From contig OY759261.1 of the NCBI GenBank assembly GCA_963662155.1, forward strand, positions 1 to 64,000: a DNA stretch of 64,000 nt, read 5' to 3'. Position numbers and translations under genes: made by a program. Below the pieces are notes generated by a model, which was given only the letters and a program-made list of their open reading frames with translations, did not search any database and was not told where the DNA came from. Source of the stretch: Lamellibrachia columna (lineage: Eukaryota > Annelida > Polychaeta > Sabellida > Siboglinidae). Below, in pieces: positions 1-11,000 of the stretch (the first letter of the stretch is position 1; each line of letters begins with the position of its first letter).

Positions 1-2290
1 TATTTGGTTTCCTTCTTTTCCCTGTAGCTCGTAAACAGCACTTACTCATAAGAGATGGAGTTCACAATTATATTCTCAAGAGAAATGACATACATGACAT
101 TTAACCATGAGATATGGAGTTTTCAGCATTTATTCTTGGTAAATGGATTACGCAGCATTTACTCATGAGAGAAGGAGAACACGACATATACTCACGAGAG
201 ATGGGGTACACAGCATTTACTCATGAGAGATGGTGTCCACATTTACTGAAAATATTTGGAGTCCACAGCAATTTTTTTTGAGTACCCAGCATTTGCTTAT
301 AAAAGATAGAGTACATGATATTTACTCATTAGAGATGGAATCAACAGCATGCACTCATGAGAGATGGAGAATACGGTATTTATTTTTGAGAGATTGCGTC
401 CACAACATTTACTCTTGAGAGGTGCAGTTCACAGCATTTACTCATGAGAGATGGTGTCCACAACATATACTCATGAGAGATGTAGCAAACACGATTAACG
501 AATGACAGATGAAGTATACAGCATTTACCTAATGACAGATGGAGTATAATGCATTTATTTATGACATATGGAGTCCATATGATTTACTCTCTTGAAAGAT
601 GGAGTCCATAGCATTTACACTCGGGAGAGATGGAGTGAACAACTTTTACTAATAAGAAATGGAGTTCACAAATTTAGTTGATATAGATGGATTCCACAGC
701 ATAGACTCTAAAGAGATGAAGTCCACAGCTTTTACTGACAAGAGATGGAGTCCATAGCATGTACACATGAGAGATGCAATTGTTGTGCTCCTTCCTTTCC
801 CTGTAGTCCGGGGTGAGGCTGGCAACGATACCGGTCATATATTTTTGTTTCCCCTTCTTCTTCATCACCAGTTCACACTATTTACTATGTAGAGAAGGAG
901 CCAACAACATTTAACCATGAAAGAAGGCGTCCACGGCATTTACTCTTGAGAGATGGAGTACATCGTACATGAGAGTTGGAGTTCAAAACAGTTTCACATG
1001 AGAGATGGAATCCACAGCATTCTCTCCCGACAGATGGGGTCCACAATATTAACATTCAAGAGATGGAGTTCAAAGCAGTAATTCATGAGAGGTGGAGTCC
1101 AAAACATTTAATCACAATATATGGAGTCTACAGAATTTACACACGAGAGCTGGCATCGATACTTTTCATCGATTTTGGCTTCCCCTTCGTCTTTATCACT
1201 AGTCCACAACATTTACAAAGGAGAGGAGGAGTCCACAGCATTTACGAGATATGGAGTCCACAGCATTGACTCCCAATATATGGAATACACAGCATTTACT
1301 CTTGAGAGATGGAGTGCACTGTATATACTCATGAGAGATGGATTTCGTAGCATGTACTCTTGAGAGATGGGGTACGCGATAATTCCTTGTGAGAGATGGA
1401 GCCCACAACATTTACTAATTAGAGTTGGAGCTAACAACATTTTCACAAGAGAGGTGGGTTATATATTATTTATTCACAGGCCACAGCATTTACCCGTGAG
1501 AGGTGGATTCTTGAGAGATGGCGTCCACAGCATTTTGTCATGACTGATGCAGTCCAAAGTTTAGTTTTGACTCTCAATATATAGGTTCCACATCTTTTAT
1601 TGACGAGAAACGGGGTATACATTATTTACTCTTCAAAGAAGGAGTCCACAGAATTTCCACATGATAGATGTTATTGTTACTCTCCTCCTTTTCCCTGTAG
1701 CCCGTACACATAATTTACTCATGAGAGATGGAGTCCGCAATATCTTCTCAAGAGAGATGATTAAGCAGCTTTTACTCATGAGAGAAGGAGTACAGGACAT
1801 ATACTCATAAGATATGATATACAAAACATTTACTCTTGAGATATGCAGTTCACAGCATTTACTCATGAGAGATGGTGTCCACAGCATATACTCGTGAGAG
1901 ATGTATTCATCAGAATTTACGAATGAGAGATGGCGTACAGAACATTTACCGATGAGAGATGGGGCCCACAACATTTACTCATTAGAGATGGTATACGCAG
2001 CACTTACACATGAGAGATGCTACTGTTGCGGTCCTTCCTTTCCCTGGAGCCCGGGTTGAAGGCTGGCAACGATACCGGTCATTGAGTTTTGTTTCCCCTT
2101 CTTCTTCAACACTAGGCCAAACTAATAACTAGGTAGAGACGGAGCCAACAACATTTACTCATGAGAGAAGGCGTCCACAGCATTTACTCTTGAGATACTG
2201 AGTACATACTACATTATAGTTGAAGTTCACAACATTTCCACATAAGTGAATGAGTCCACAGCATTTTTGTTGGAATTCACAACATTTTCA
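1..2290 (+). repeat. 29-bp satellite array A, degenerate, plus orientation
   Basis: Tandem monomers of about 29 bp built around GAGATGGAGTCCACAGC and TTTACTCATGAG repeat throughout, with many substitutions and small indels. Each unit contains the palindrome CTCATGAG. Non-monomeric, pyrimidine-rich blocks (reading CTCCTTCCTTTCCCTG, then GGGGTGAGGCTGGCAAC, then CCCCTTCTTCTTCATCAC) interrupt the array near 772-880 and 2010-2120. A shorter form lies near 1150-1200 and another near 1672-1700. The same blocks recur in the later arrays, so a roughly 2-kb higher-order unit exists. Because 29 is not a multiple of 3, short ORFs cycle through all frames; I regard them as non-coding. Confidence 0.9.
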
Positions 2291-2339
2291 CGTGATAGAT
2301 ATTAACTATCACTTACATGTTGTAGCAATGTTAAACACT

Positions 2340-2530
2340 AGTTGGTTTTGTATGTGCGATTGATTGGCTGTACAAATGACATTACACGTTGTAGCAATGT
2401 TGAAAACTAGTTGGATTTTAAAGTTGTATCGACGTCTGGTTTCCACGTTGCATCGACGACTGGTTTCAACTATGTAGCAATGTTAAGATTCAACGTTGCA
2501 ACGACGTAGCAAATTGGTCACCTCAATTAT
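2340..2530. repeat. CAACGTTG-type interspersed repeat, copy 1
   Basis: A short repeat rich in the variants ACGTTGTAGCAATGTT, ACGTTGCATCGACG and TTCAACGTTGCAACG. A second copy lies at about 13110-13312, and the two match closely over roughly 180 bp. The internally repeated ACGTTG palindromes suggest a MITE-like, non-coding element. Superfamily and exact ends are not determined. Confidence 0.6.
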
Positions 2531-2613
2531 TGCTTGTGCTTTGATTTATTATTATCTTTGTCCTTCCCGAATTGCTTAGACACACCCTACTAGTCTATAT
2601 TAACGCAGACGTA

Positions 2614-2990
2614 TTAGTCAATGTCCACGGAGGTGGCCACAACCCGAACAGAATACTTTGAATCGTACAGCATGTCAACCATAAAATTATCCAAGTAAAC
2701 ATCACGTGAAACCAGAATACACAGATCCCGCTTTGCGTTGTCTTGTTCAGCAAACTGGAACACAGACGAAACTCCGCCTTTCATTGTCTTTCATTGTGTG
2801 GTTGTTAACAATGCATGTGTTTCATGGTACAACGATCTATTGAATGCATCAAAGTGAAACACGATATCCACACCGGACTGAGTAATATGTGTGAATGACT
2901 AACGTCTACATTTATCCGTAACCGCGAATGGTCTGCAACTATACAGGCGGTGTTATCCGACCTGAATATTGTGACGAGTTTTAACGCAGC
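2614..2990 (-). pseudogene. degenerate coding remnant, unrecognised
   Basis: On the minus strand an open stretch ends at the TAA at 2614-2616. It reads protein-like (for example FQFAEQDNAKRDLCILVSRD and VYLDNFMVDMLYDSKYSV), then RVVATSVDID and stop. Upstream in the same frame comes GVDIVFHFDAFNRSLYHETH, then one in-frame TGA. Further upstream a different frame is open and also protein-like. Composition looks coding rather than random, but I cannot assign a family. It could be an old transposon or gene remnant. There are no neighbours to help: satellite on one side and a LINE on the other. Confidence 0.28.
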
Positions 2991-3249
2991 ACAATAGACA
3001 CTTTCCTGTGCAGATTGTTGGTTTGGCTAGAAATGCCCCATTTCTAAAACAAATATATGGAAATTTACACTGTTAACGAATGATTAAATACATAGAAATG
3101 TGCGACATAGTTATACTATACTACGTCAGCACAGAAGTTCCTCGGAAAATATCCTACGTGATATTCGTGATCTTTGTAAGTCGCATTACTAATAGTTAAT
3201 AGTATACAATCCCAGCTGTTTTAAGTTCCTTTGTAATAATAATATCTAC
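2991..3249. other. unannotated AT-rich spacer
   Basis: I see no coding or repeat structure here. It ends at the 3' tail of the CR1-like LINE. Confidence 0.4.
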
Positions 3250-5336
3250 GCTAACAAGAGATTTAACAAGATTTAACAAGATTTGCCATCCAAGCCAAAG
3301 GCCCAGATGGCAAGTGGACAAGGAAGCCATTGGCTTATCGAGAGTCCAACAATGTTCATCTACTTATAGCCCGCCCTCCTGAGATATGTGTCAACCTTGT
3401 TTTTAAACATATTCACGCTGCTAGCAGTTACACAATCTGTAGACATTTTTGTTCCATTCATTTATTGTCCTCTATTTACCTCATGTCCTCTAGTTCTGCT
3501 ATCCTTCTTGAGTGAGAAAAACATATTTCTATCAATATTTTCATACCCATTCAATATCTTAAAAACTTCAATCTGATCTCCTCTTAACCTCCTTGTCTCT
3601 AGAGTTGTTAAACCACATTCTTTCAGGCGTTCTTCATAACTAAGGTCTCTCAGTTCTGGAATCATTTTAGTTGCTCTCCTTTGTATGCGTTCAAGCGTAT
3701 CTATATCCTTCTTACGATATGGTCTCCATGCTTGTATACAGTATTCTAAATGAGGTCTAACTATTGCTTTATAAAGAGGTATAATTAACTTTTTTCCCTT
3801 GTATGTTATGTTTCTTCTAATCAATCCAAGAATTTTATTACCCTTTGAAGCTGCAATACCACACTGCTCTGAAACTTTCATATCAGCGCTTATTGTAACT
3901 CCTAAGTCCTTTTCTTTTACAGTAGTACCCAGAACAGTATCTCCCATTTTATAGTTTACATTCAAGTTCCTATGTCCTGTATGTAGGCATTTACATTTCC
4001 CAAAATTGAACAACATCTGCCATTTCTCAGACCATTTCACTAATCTGTCTAGATCGTTTTGTAAATGTTGTTTATCACCATCAGTATTAACCTTTCTAAA
4101 CAGTTTTGTGTCATCCGCAAATTTCAGTACGTTACTTGTTATACTGTCGTCCAAGTCATTGATATAAATTAAGAATAATATAGTTCCTAATACTGATCCT
4201 TGAGGTACCCCACTCAAAACCGATTTCCAATTTGAAACTTCTCCATCTACTACAACTCGCTGTCTTCTGTCAGTCAGCCATTGTTCTATCCAGTCAGTTA
4301 TGCTATCCCCGATACCATGGGCTTTTAATTTAAGTAGTAATCTTTGATGTGGCACTTTGTCAAAAGCTTTCTGAAAATCTAAGTAGATAATATCTACTGG
4401 CGATCCCACGTCTATCCACTTAGTGATTTCTTCCAAAAAACATAACATATTTGTTAAGCATGACCTCGCTTTAAGGAATCCATGTTGAGATGAATTTAAT
4501 AAGTTATGCTTAACGAGGAATTCCACCATATGGTCTTTAATTAACCTTTCTAATAATTTACAAATCACTGACGTTAAACTCACTGGTCTGTAATTCTCTG
4601 ACTTATTTCTCGAACCCTTTTTAAATAACGGTATGATGTTTGCTTCTTTCCATTCAAACGGAACAACTCCCTCTTTTAATGACAAGTTGAATACTCTTGC
4701 AAGTGGTATACTGATTTGTTCTACTGTTTCCATTAGTAATTTTGGAGGAATCCCATCCACTCCCGGTGATTTGTTATCCTTCATTGCCTTTATTTTCTTA
4801 GCTACCAATTCTGGAGTTACAACTAACGGACCTAAATAGTCAGATTTAGCCCCCTGAAATTTAGCATCAGCAACTGGTAATGAACTAATATCTTCTTTGG
4901 TAAACACTGAACTGAAGTAACCATTTAGGTCTTCCGCCATTAAAAACCCCTGTGATATTATATTTCCAGCACTGTCTTCTAGAGGTCCAACCTTTTCTTG
5001 TACGTTTTGTTTACTCCTGACATATGCATAAAAACTCTTGCTGTCATTTTTTATGTTACATGCTAGTTTTTGCTCATAGCTTCTTTTAGATTGTCTGATT
5101 TCAGTTGTAGCTGCATTAAGTGCCTCTTTGTATTTTGCATAGTCTTCGTCCTTTCTGGTACGCCTATAAACCCTCCACATAGTTTGTTTTAGCATTATTT
5201 TTCTAATAGCCTCTTTTGACAAGTGTTTCTTTCTACACCGTTTTCCTTGTTTTTGGAAGGGAACAAATTTATCGATGATACTCTCAATTTCATATTTTAG
5301 AATATTCCAACATTCAATTGCGGTCTTATTCATCAC
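3250..5336 (-). mobile_element. CR1-like non-LTR retrotransposon, 5'-truncated
   Basis: The element reads on the minus strand from about 5336 to a 3' tail of ATCTTGTTAA-type repeats near 3250-3296. It carries a reverse transcriptase frame but no endonuclease domain, so it is 5'-truncated, as is usual for target-primed integration. The 3' UTR reads GCTATAAGTAGATGAACATT, then a conserved stretch also found at 60355-60460. Related copies in this window are 50341-60470 (split, plus strand) and 60839-61025 (3' end only). Confidence 0.85.
3462..5336 (-). CDS. reverse transcriptase of CR1-like LINE (partial ORF2)
   Basis: The 624-codon open frame encodes the reverse transcriptase (RT) of a Jockey/CR1-superclade LINE, which copies element RNA at a nicked target. 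Fingers/palm motifs are in order: SPGVDGIPPKLL (residue ~190), ENYRPVSLTS (~247), HGFLKARSC (~285), YLDFQKAFDKVPH (~318, catalytic Asp), SGVPQGSVLG (~375) and FADDTKLF (~406, catalytic Asp pair). The thumb and C-terminal part follow (KEKDLGVTI, IVRPHLEYC, ETRRLRGD). The endonuclease that normally precedes RT is missing, so the ATG used here is simply the first in a truncated frame. The C-terminus is damaged: after SRTRGHE about 60-70 bp present in the copy at 60175-60290 are missing and the frame closes early. The RT core itself has no stop, so the insertion is fairly young, but it cannot be autonomous. Confidence 0.88.
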   Translation of the reverse strand: MMNKTAIECWNILKYEIESIIDKFVPFQKQGKRCRKKHLSKEAIRKIMLKQTMWRVYRRTRKDEDYAKYKEALNAATTEIRQSKRSYEQKLACNIKNDSKSFYAYVRSKQNVQEKVGPLEDSAGNIISQGFLMAEDLNGYFSSVFTKEDISSLPVADAKFQGAKSDYLGPLVVTPELVAKKIKAMKDNKSPGVDGIPPKLLMETVEQISIPLARVFNLSLKEGVVPFEWKEANIIPLFKKGSRNKSENYRPVSLTSVICKLLERLIKDHMVEFLVKHNLLNSSQHGFLKARSCLTNMLCFLEEITKWIDVGSPVDIIYLDFQKAFDKVPHQRLLLKLKAHGIGDSITDWIEQWLTDRRQRVVVDGEVSNWKSVLSGVPQGSVLGTILFLIYINDLDDSITSNVLKFADDTKLFRKVNTDGDKQHLQNDLDRLVKWSEKWQMLFNFGKCKCLHTGHRNLNVNYKMGDTVLGTTVKEKDLGVTISADMKVSEQCGIAASKGNKILGLIRRNITYKGKKLIIPLYKAIVRPHLEYCIQAWRPYRKKDIDTLERIQRRATKMIPELRDLSYEERLKECGLTTLETRRLRGDQIEVFKILNGYENIDRNMFFSLKKDSRTRGHEVNRGQ

Positions 5337-6860
5337 ATAGAGGTTCAGCTATAAGTTGTTTGTTCCCAAAGTACATCAATGCTTAACGTATGCGTAATGC
5401 ATAGCTTAAGTTTAACTTGTCTCATACGTAGCTGTAATGTATTTTCAGCTGTAAATTGTTTGAAGCAGTGAATCTGCCGATAAACTTTAATGTGTCGTGG
5501 GTTGCAGGAAGTGGGAAGTTCATCCCAACAATTTGTGAGAGGGTGGGGGGTCTAAACAATTAGTGGGATGTGAAGTTGGTGGGAAGTGGACACTCAATAT
5601 GGGTGGGACGTGGGAAGTTGGCCCCAGAAACAGGTGGGACTGAGGTTGAAACCCCTGCCACACATCCATCCAGCGGGGTTGCCGACTCGTTCCTAAATGC
5701 ATAGACTACAATAACAATACTGGTGTTGTCCCTATCCTGCTTATGTATTACTATTCTTAGACATAGTAATGCATCTTATGCATGTCTTCTTTCAATCATA
5801 TCTTCTTTGAAATAATGTCTCAAAACTTATATGTAGCATATTCACCAGTGGAGGCCATTATATCCGTATTTACGTATAAATTACAATTTTGTTATTTACG
5901 AAGAGCGAAACGCGTATAGCTGAAACTGACTATTATATTTGAGAAGTCAAACCAAACCTTCGGGAACGCCATGGTAATACTGGCTATTCCAACTGATCCT
6001 GCGATCTATTTATGTCACATTTCAACAGAACACATATCTCGTACTGTAGCCTCCCACAACTTGGGTGCAACTTATTACGGTTTTACCTGAGTACGTGCCA
6101 TTTCTTACGAGTTTATACGTTTCGAAAAAGGGTTTGTAATCTTGCAGGACAAGGCCCGCGTTTGACAAATGACATGCAGATAACATGCAAAACACACCCG
6201 AATAGCGACTCTCGAAAACATATTTGTTGTGAGCAAAAGCTGCGCCAAAATATCTCGAAATCCAACGGTTTGAATGGGAAGTTCCATTTAATCATGCGTG
6301 GCATAAGCAATATGCTATTAGTAAGTGACATATTATGGGACATGGGGCTGCACTTGACAGTGTTTTGTTTGCCAGACGCACTTATCCACATGTAGTTATC
6401 ATGGGGGTCCGGAAAATGGGGAAATGAGGCACCTGCTATCTGGATTTGTTGGGAGTAAAATGTTGGTCTTTTATAGCGAGTAGACTATTTAGGCTTTAGT
6501 TGTGCTAAATATGTTATATAGTATATGTGTTAACTAGTTATGCACAATTGTACCTTTACTGCCATTGAAAGTGAACTCTTTGCTAAATATAGAGATGTAC
6601 GGTTAAAGTTACACAGCGAGTAATCATGGTTTGAGTACAAAGGCAACATTTAGTTTGTATATTGCTGAAACAAAATCACAAGACCAATTTTTTTTTTAAG
6701 AATAAGTATCCATCGGCTTGGAAGCGTTAATGTGGGTTCCCTGTATATGCATTTCACACGTAGTTTATATAAATACACTTTGCTGAAGTCACGGTCGCAG
6801 AAATAGTTTTTGGCGCCCAGGTACAAAACACAATTTAGCAGCCCCCCCCCACCCGACACA
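5337..6860. other. no gene recognised; G-rich tract inside
   Basis: No conserved coding frame is seen. Around 5505-5660 there is a G-rich stretch with repeated GTGGGA and GGGAAGTTGG motifs. Around 6296-6342 a segment resembles the 3' flank of the RTE element at 8048-8083 (GACATATT-TGGGAC). The 127-codon plus frame at 6012-6395 and its antisense partners have no recognisable motif, and I do not call them. Confidence 0.5.
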
Positions 6861-6869
6861 TATTTTACA

Positions 6870-7560
6870 TGTTTCCCCTTAGAGCCAACTGAACCGGTCA
6901 TAACACCGTGCAGTTTAAACGTGGCTGATATATCAAATTGTATTTGATGTAGTCCACTATTACAAATAATTATAAACACCGAAAGTAAAGTGTAATTTAG
7001 TATTCGATATGAACTGCGAATTGTTCATGGTCAAATTAATAGTGAACCACAAATAAACAACCACCCAACGCATTTTGTATATCCGAATAATGAGCTCATT
7101 TTACCAATAATCACATCCATTCCACTATAAAACAATTTTAAATAAAATTGTAAATTGTAATGTACCGCATTGTTCAGTGGCGCCGTCTTTGGAGTGTTCC
7201 TGTTGATGCAATAAATCTGAAAAACATATCAAGTCCAAACATGCTGTTAAGTGCCTAGATATGATTTGAATTTCAACCCTTCTGCAATGGTTATCAATGT
7301 TATTAAGAGAACACTGACATCATGACAGCATAAAGACGTGCAAATACAATAACCATTATTACTACCGTACTCGTACTCGATTACAGAACGGAAATACACG
7401 AAGACTGAGTTTTTCGTTCTCAGTTCTAGCAAGTCCTCGCTTGATTCTCGATGCCGAGCCCTGAAATACATATTAAGTCCGTGCAGGCTGTTAAGGGGCT
7501 ACACATAATTTGATGTTGAATACTACTGTAATTATGGTTATCTATGCTATTTAGAGAACA
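6870..7560. repeat. diverged interspersed repeat, copy 1 (partner 11669-12870)
   Basis: Several stretches here recur in the same order and orientation at 11669-12870. Examples are the GGTCATAA / GCAGTTT region, CCGAATAATGAGCTCATT against CCGAATAATAAGCTTATC, and GATTCTCGATGCCGAGCCC. The two copies flank the RTE insertion as diverged direct repeats several kb apart. No coding potential is seen. Confidence 0.6.
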
Positions 7561-7730
7561 CAAACATCATGACAACAAAAATACATTCTGTTAAGTGGCT
7601 AGACATCCTTTGATGTTCAATACTATTGTAATAATGGTGATCTATGCTATTTAGAGAACACACACATCATAACAACACAAAGACATGCTGCTACGTGGTT
7701 AGACATCCTCTGATGTTCAGTCCTGCCGTT
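7491..7730. repeat. short tandem repeat, period about 100 bp
   Basis: Units starting near 7491, 7590 and 7692 share TTTGATGTT, ATGGT(T/G)ATCTATGCTATTTA and GAGAACACA; a more diverged unit starts near 7248. A single related unit occurs near 12800-12870. It looks like a local duplication within the interspersed repeat. Confidence 0.65.
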
Positions 7731-8083
7731 TATCCGTGATTGGCACGCGAATTGTGTGTCAGGTAGACAAAGGCGTACATGGCGCAAGTCTGATAGCAAT
7801 GACTGACGATAAAGAAATGAAACACGCAAGACACGCGAGATACAGGAGACACGCAGCCAACACAAAGGCAGTCACAGATCAACTATTATGCCTTATTATC
7901 ATATCGGCCGAAACGAGTTAATCTGTGTAGCCCATCCTAGTACCAGGAGAATGGCAAAGTTGTCTTTACATAGGCTGCGACCCGACACGACACACACTTG
8001 TGTAGCAGACAGAGCCTGAATAAGGGACATTTTGAGACGTCCCGCAGAACATGAGCAGTATGCTGTTGGTGACATATTGTGGG

Positions 8084-8098
8084 ACCTTGTCACCTTGT
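8084..8098 (-). repeat. 3'-terminal 8-bp tandem overlapping the LINE stop codon
   Basis: On the minus strand the ORF ends GGC ACA AGG TGA and is followed by CAAGGT, giving two copies of ACAAGGT(G) in tandem. The TGA stop at 8090-8092 lies inside the first/second unit junction, so almost no 3' UTR exists. Short tandem tails are typical of RTE-type elements. Confidence 0.7.
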
Positions 8099-11000
8099 GC
8101 CGTCGAGTCGTGTCCGACCCCTGGCGACAGCCGCGGTAGCTCTTCTCCATTCCACTCGCTCTCTGGCGTCCCGTCTCATAATGTTAATAGAGGGGCCCTT
8201 TACGTCTTTGATAGTGTCTAGCCATTTTGTTCTTGGTCTCCCTCGCCTTCTTTTCCCTCTCATTCCCCCAAGCATCACATCATTCTCCATTCCACGTTCT
8301 TTTCTCACCACATGTCCAAAATAGCTTAATGCCGCCTTTATCACACTTGATTCCAGTGTCCATTTTGGTTTGACGTTTTCGAGCACCCATACGTTTGTTT
8401 TTCTCTCCATCCATGACACTCTCATCACTCGTCTCCAGCACCACAGCTCAAATGCGTAAATTTTCTTCCTCTCGGTTTTTCTCATCGTCCAAGTCTCCGA
8501 TCCATACAATACAGTTGGGAATACCAAGGCCTTCACCAGTTTCACTTTAGTCTGAAGCGTAATCCCTCTGTCTTTCCATACTGTTGTTAGTCCTCCCATT
8601 GCGGCTTTGCCCATTGCAATTCTTCTGCGTATCTCTTTGTCGCATAGTCCATCTTTGGTGATCAATGCTCCTAGAAATACAAATTTCGTTACCACCTCCA
8701 CGGTTTTTCCGTCCACTGCCACCTCTCCAATATCTCCAGTAGTCATGACCTTCGTCTTTAAAACATTCAGATATAGGCCTGCTTTCTCGCTTGTTTTCCT
8801 TACTCTTTCCATGATTTCTGTCAGGTCCTCCTTTGTTCCTGCGATTAGAGTTGTGTCGTCTGCGTATCTCAGATTCGTTATCAACCTTCCTCCTATGCCG
8901 ACCCCGCCCTCCCATTTGTCCAAGACATCTCTCATTATATTCTCTGCGTATATGTTGAATAGCAAAGGAGACAGGATGCAGCCCTGTCTCACACCTTTCC
9001 CGATATCGAACTGTTCCGTCTCTCCGAACTCTGTTCTGACTGTCGCTTTCTGGTTTGCATACAGGTTTCTTAGTAGCACTACTAAATGTATAGATACCCC
9101 CATGTCCTTCAGGATGATCCACATTCTCTCATGGTCTACACAGTCGAAAGCCTTCTTGTAGTCTATGAAGCACATATACAGGTCTCGCTGATGTTCTCTG
9201 GCTCTTTCCATCACCCATCTCAGATTTGCAATGTGGTCCCTCGTTCCTCTTCCTCTTCTGAAACCAGCTTGCTCGATCGGAAGTTCTGGTATCAGGAACA
9301 CCTCCAACCTTTTTTGTAGTACTCTCAAGAGTACCTTGCTTGCGTGCGAGATCAAGGCAATTGTGCGATAATTTCCACATTCCTTCTTGTCTCCTTTCTT
9401 GTAGATCGGGACATACACTGATTTTTTCCAATCTGATGGCCATTCCTTCTTCTTCCATACACAGTTGCACATATTGGTCAAGACTTTTACCGCTTCCTCT
9501 CCTCCTGCTTTTAGTAGTTCTATCGGTATGTCATCAATTCCAGCTGCTTTCCTATTTGATATGTGTCGTAGTGCGTCCTTTATCTCTGACTCCAACACTT
9601 CTGTTTCGTCCTCATATACAGTCTCAATGAAGGTGTCATTTACGTTAGGGTCTCTTCTGTATAGTCCTTCCGTATACTGCTGCCATCTTTCTTTTACCTC
9701 TTTGTCTTCTGTGACTACCTTTCCAGGGCTCGATTTTATGGCTCCACATCTTGCATTGAGGGACCCTGTGATGTGTCTAATTTCCTTGAAGAGATCTCTT
9801 GTTCTCCCCATCCTGTTACTTTCTTCTATTTGTCTGCATTTCTCTTGTATGCTCATTTCTTTTTCCTTCCTTGCTCTCCTCTGGAAAGCCGCATTCAATA
9901 TTCTATATTTTTCATCGTCTCCTTTATTTCTCGCTTTTCTTCGTTCATCTGCGATTTTCATTGCTTCATCGGATAGCCATTTTGTGACTTTCTTCCTCTT
10001 GGCTTTTGGGACCTTTTTGTCTGCTGTGTCTTTTATTATTTCTTTAATGTCATTCCATAGTTCGTCAGGTTCTCTGTCCACCAGTTGAAGTCCACTGAAC
10101 CTGTGCTTTACTTCCACAGTATACTCATCTCCGATGTTTTCCACATCATATTTCGTCGGTTGTTTTGTCCTTGTGATCCGTTTGAGTTTGATCTTGACGT
10201 CTGCTATGAGCAAGTTATGGTCGGTTCCGCAGTCGGCTCCAGGCAGAGTTGTTACCCTCCTTACCGAACTTCTCCATCTCGTTGTACACATTATGTAATC
10301 AATTGGATTCCTGGTGACTTTATCCGGCGATCTCCAAGTATACAGCCTCCTTGCATGTAACTTGAAAAACGTGTTCATGATCACAAAGCCATTCAGGTTG
10401 CAGAATTCCACAAGCCGATCTCCTCGTTCATTTCGTTCTCCTAATCCGAATCTCCCGGTTGTGCCGGTTGTCTCTTCGTCACCTACTTTAGCATTCCAAT
10501 CCCCAATCACGTGCAGCACATCCCCTTTTGGTGTTTCATCCACCACTTTCTGCACCATCTCATAGAAATGTTCTGTCTCTTCATCTTCTGCCGTTGATGT
10601 TGGCGCATATATTTGGATCACAGTCATATTTACTGGTTTGCATTGTAATCGTATCGTTATTACCCTGTCACTGATCGTGTTGAAGCCCAGTACACATCGC
10701 TTCAGTTCGTCCGTGCAAATGAAAGCTACCCCATTCCGCCTCCGAGTATCTTGTCCACAGTAGTACACCTCGTAGTCATCCGTCTTGAAGTGTCCCATCC
10801 CTGTCCACTTCATTTCGCTCACCCCCATCATATGTACACCAGTCCTTTCCATCTCTCTTTTCACAATGTCCAGTTTTCCCTGGTTCATGCTCCTCACATT
10901 CCCGGTCCCAATTCTCATCACTTCTCTCAGATTTCTATGGCTAACCACTGTTCTTTCCGTTGTAGCGTCATCGGCCAATGTCCCTCCTTGCGGTTTTAGC

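Noticed and set aside
6012..6395. 127-codon plus-strand ORF with antisense partners
   Set aside because: No motif, and composition is like non-coding flank. It is also open on the other strand.
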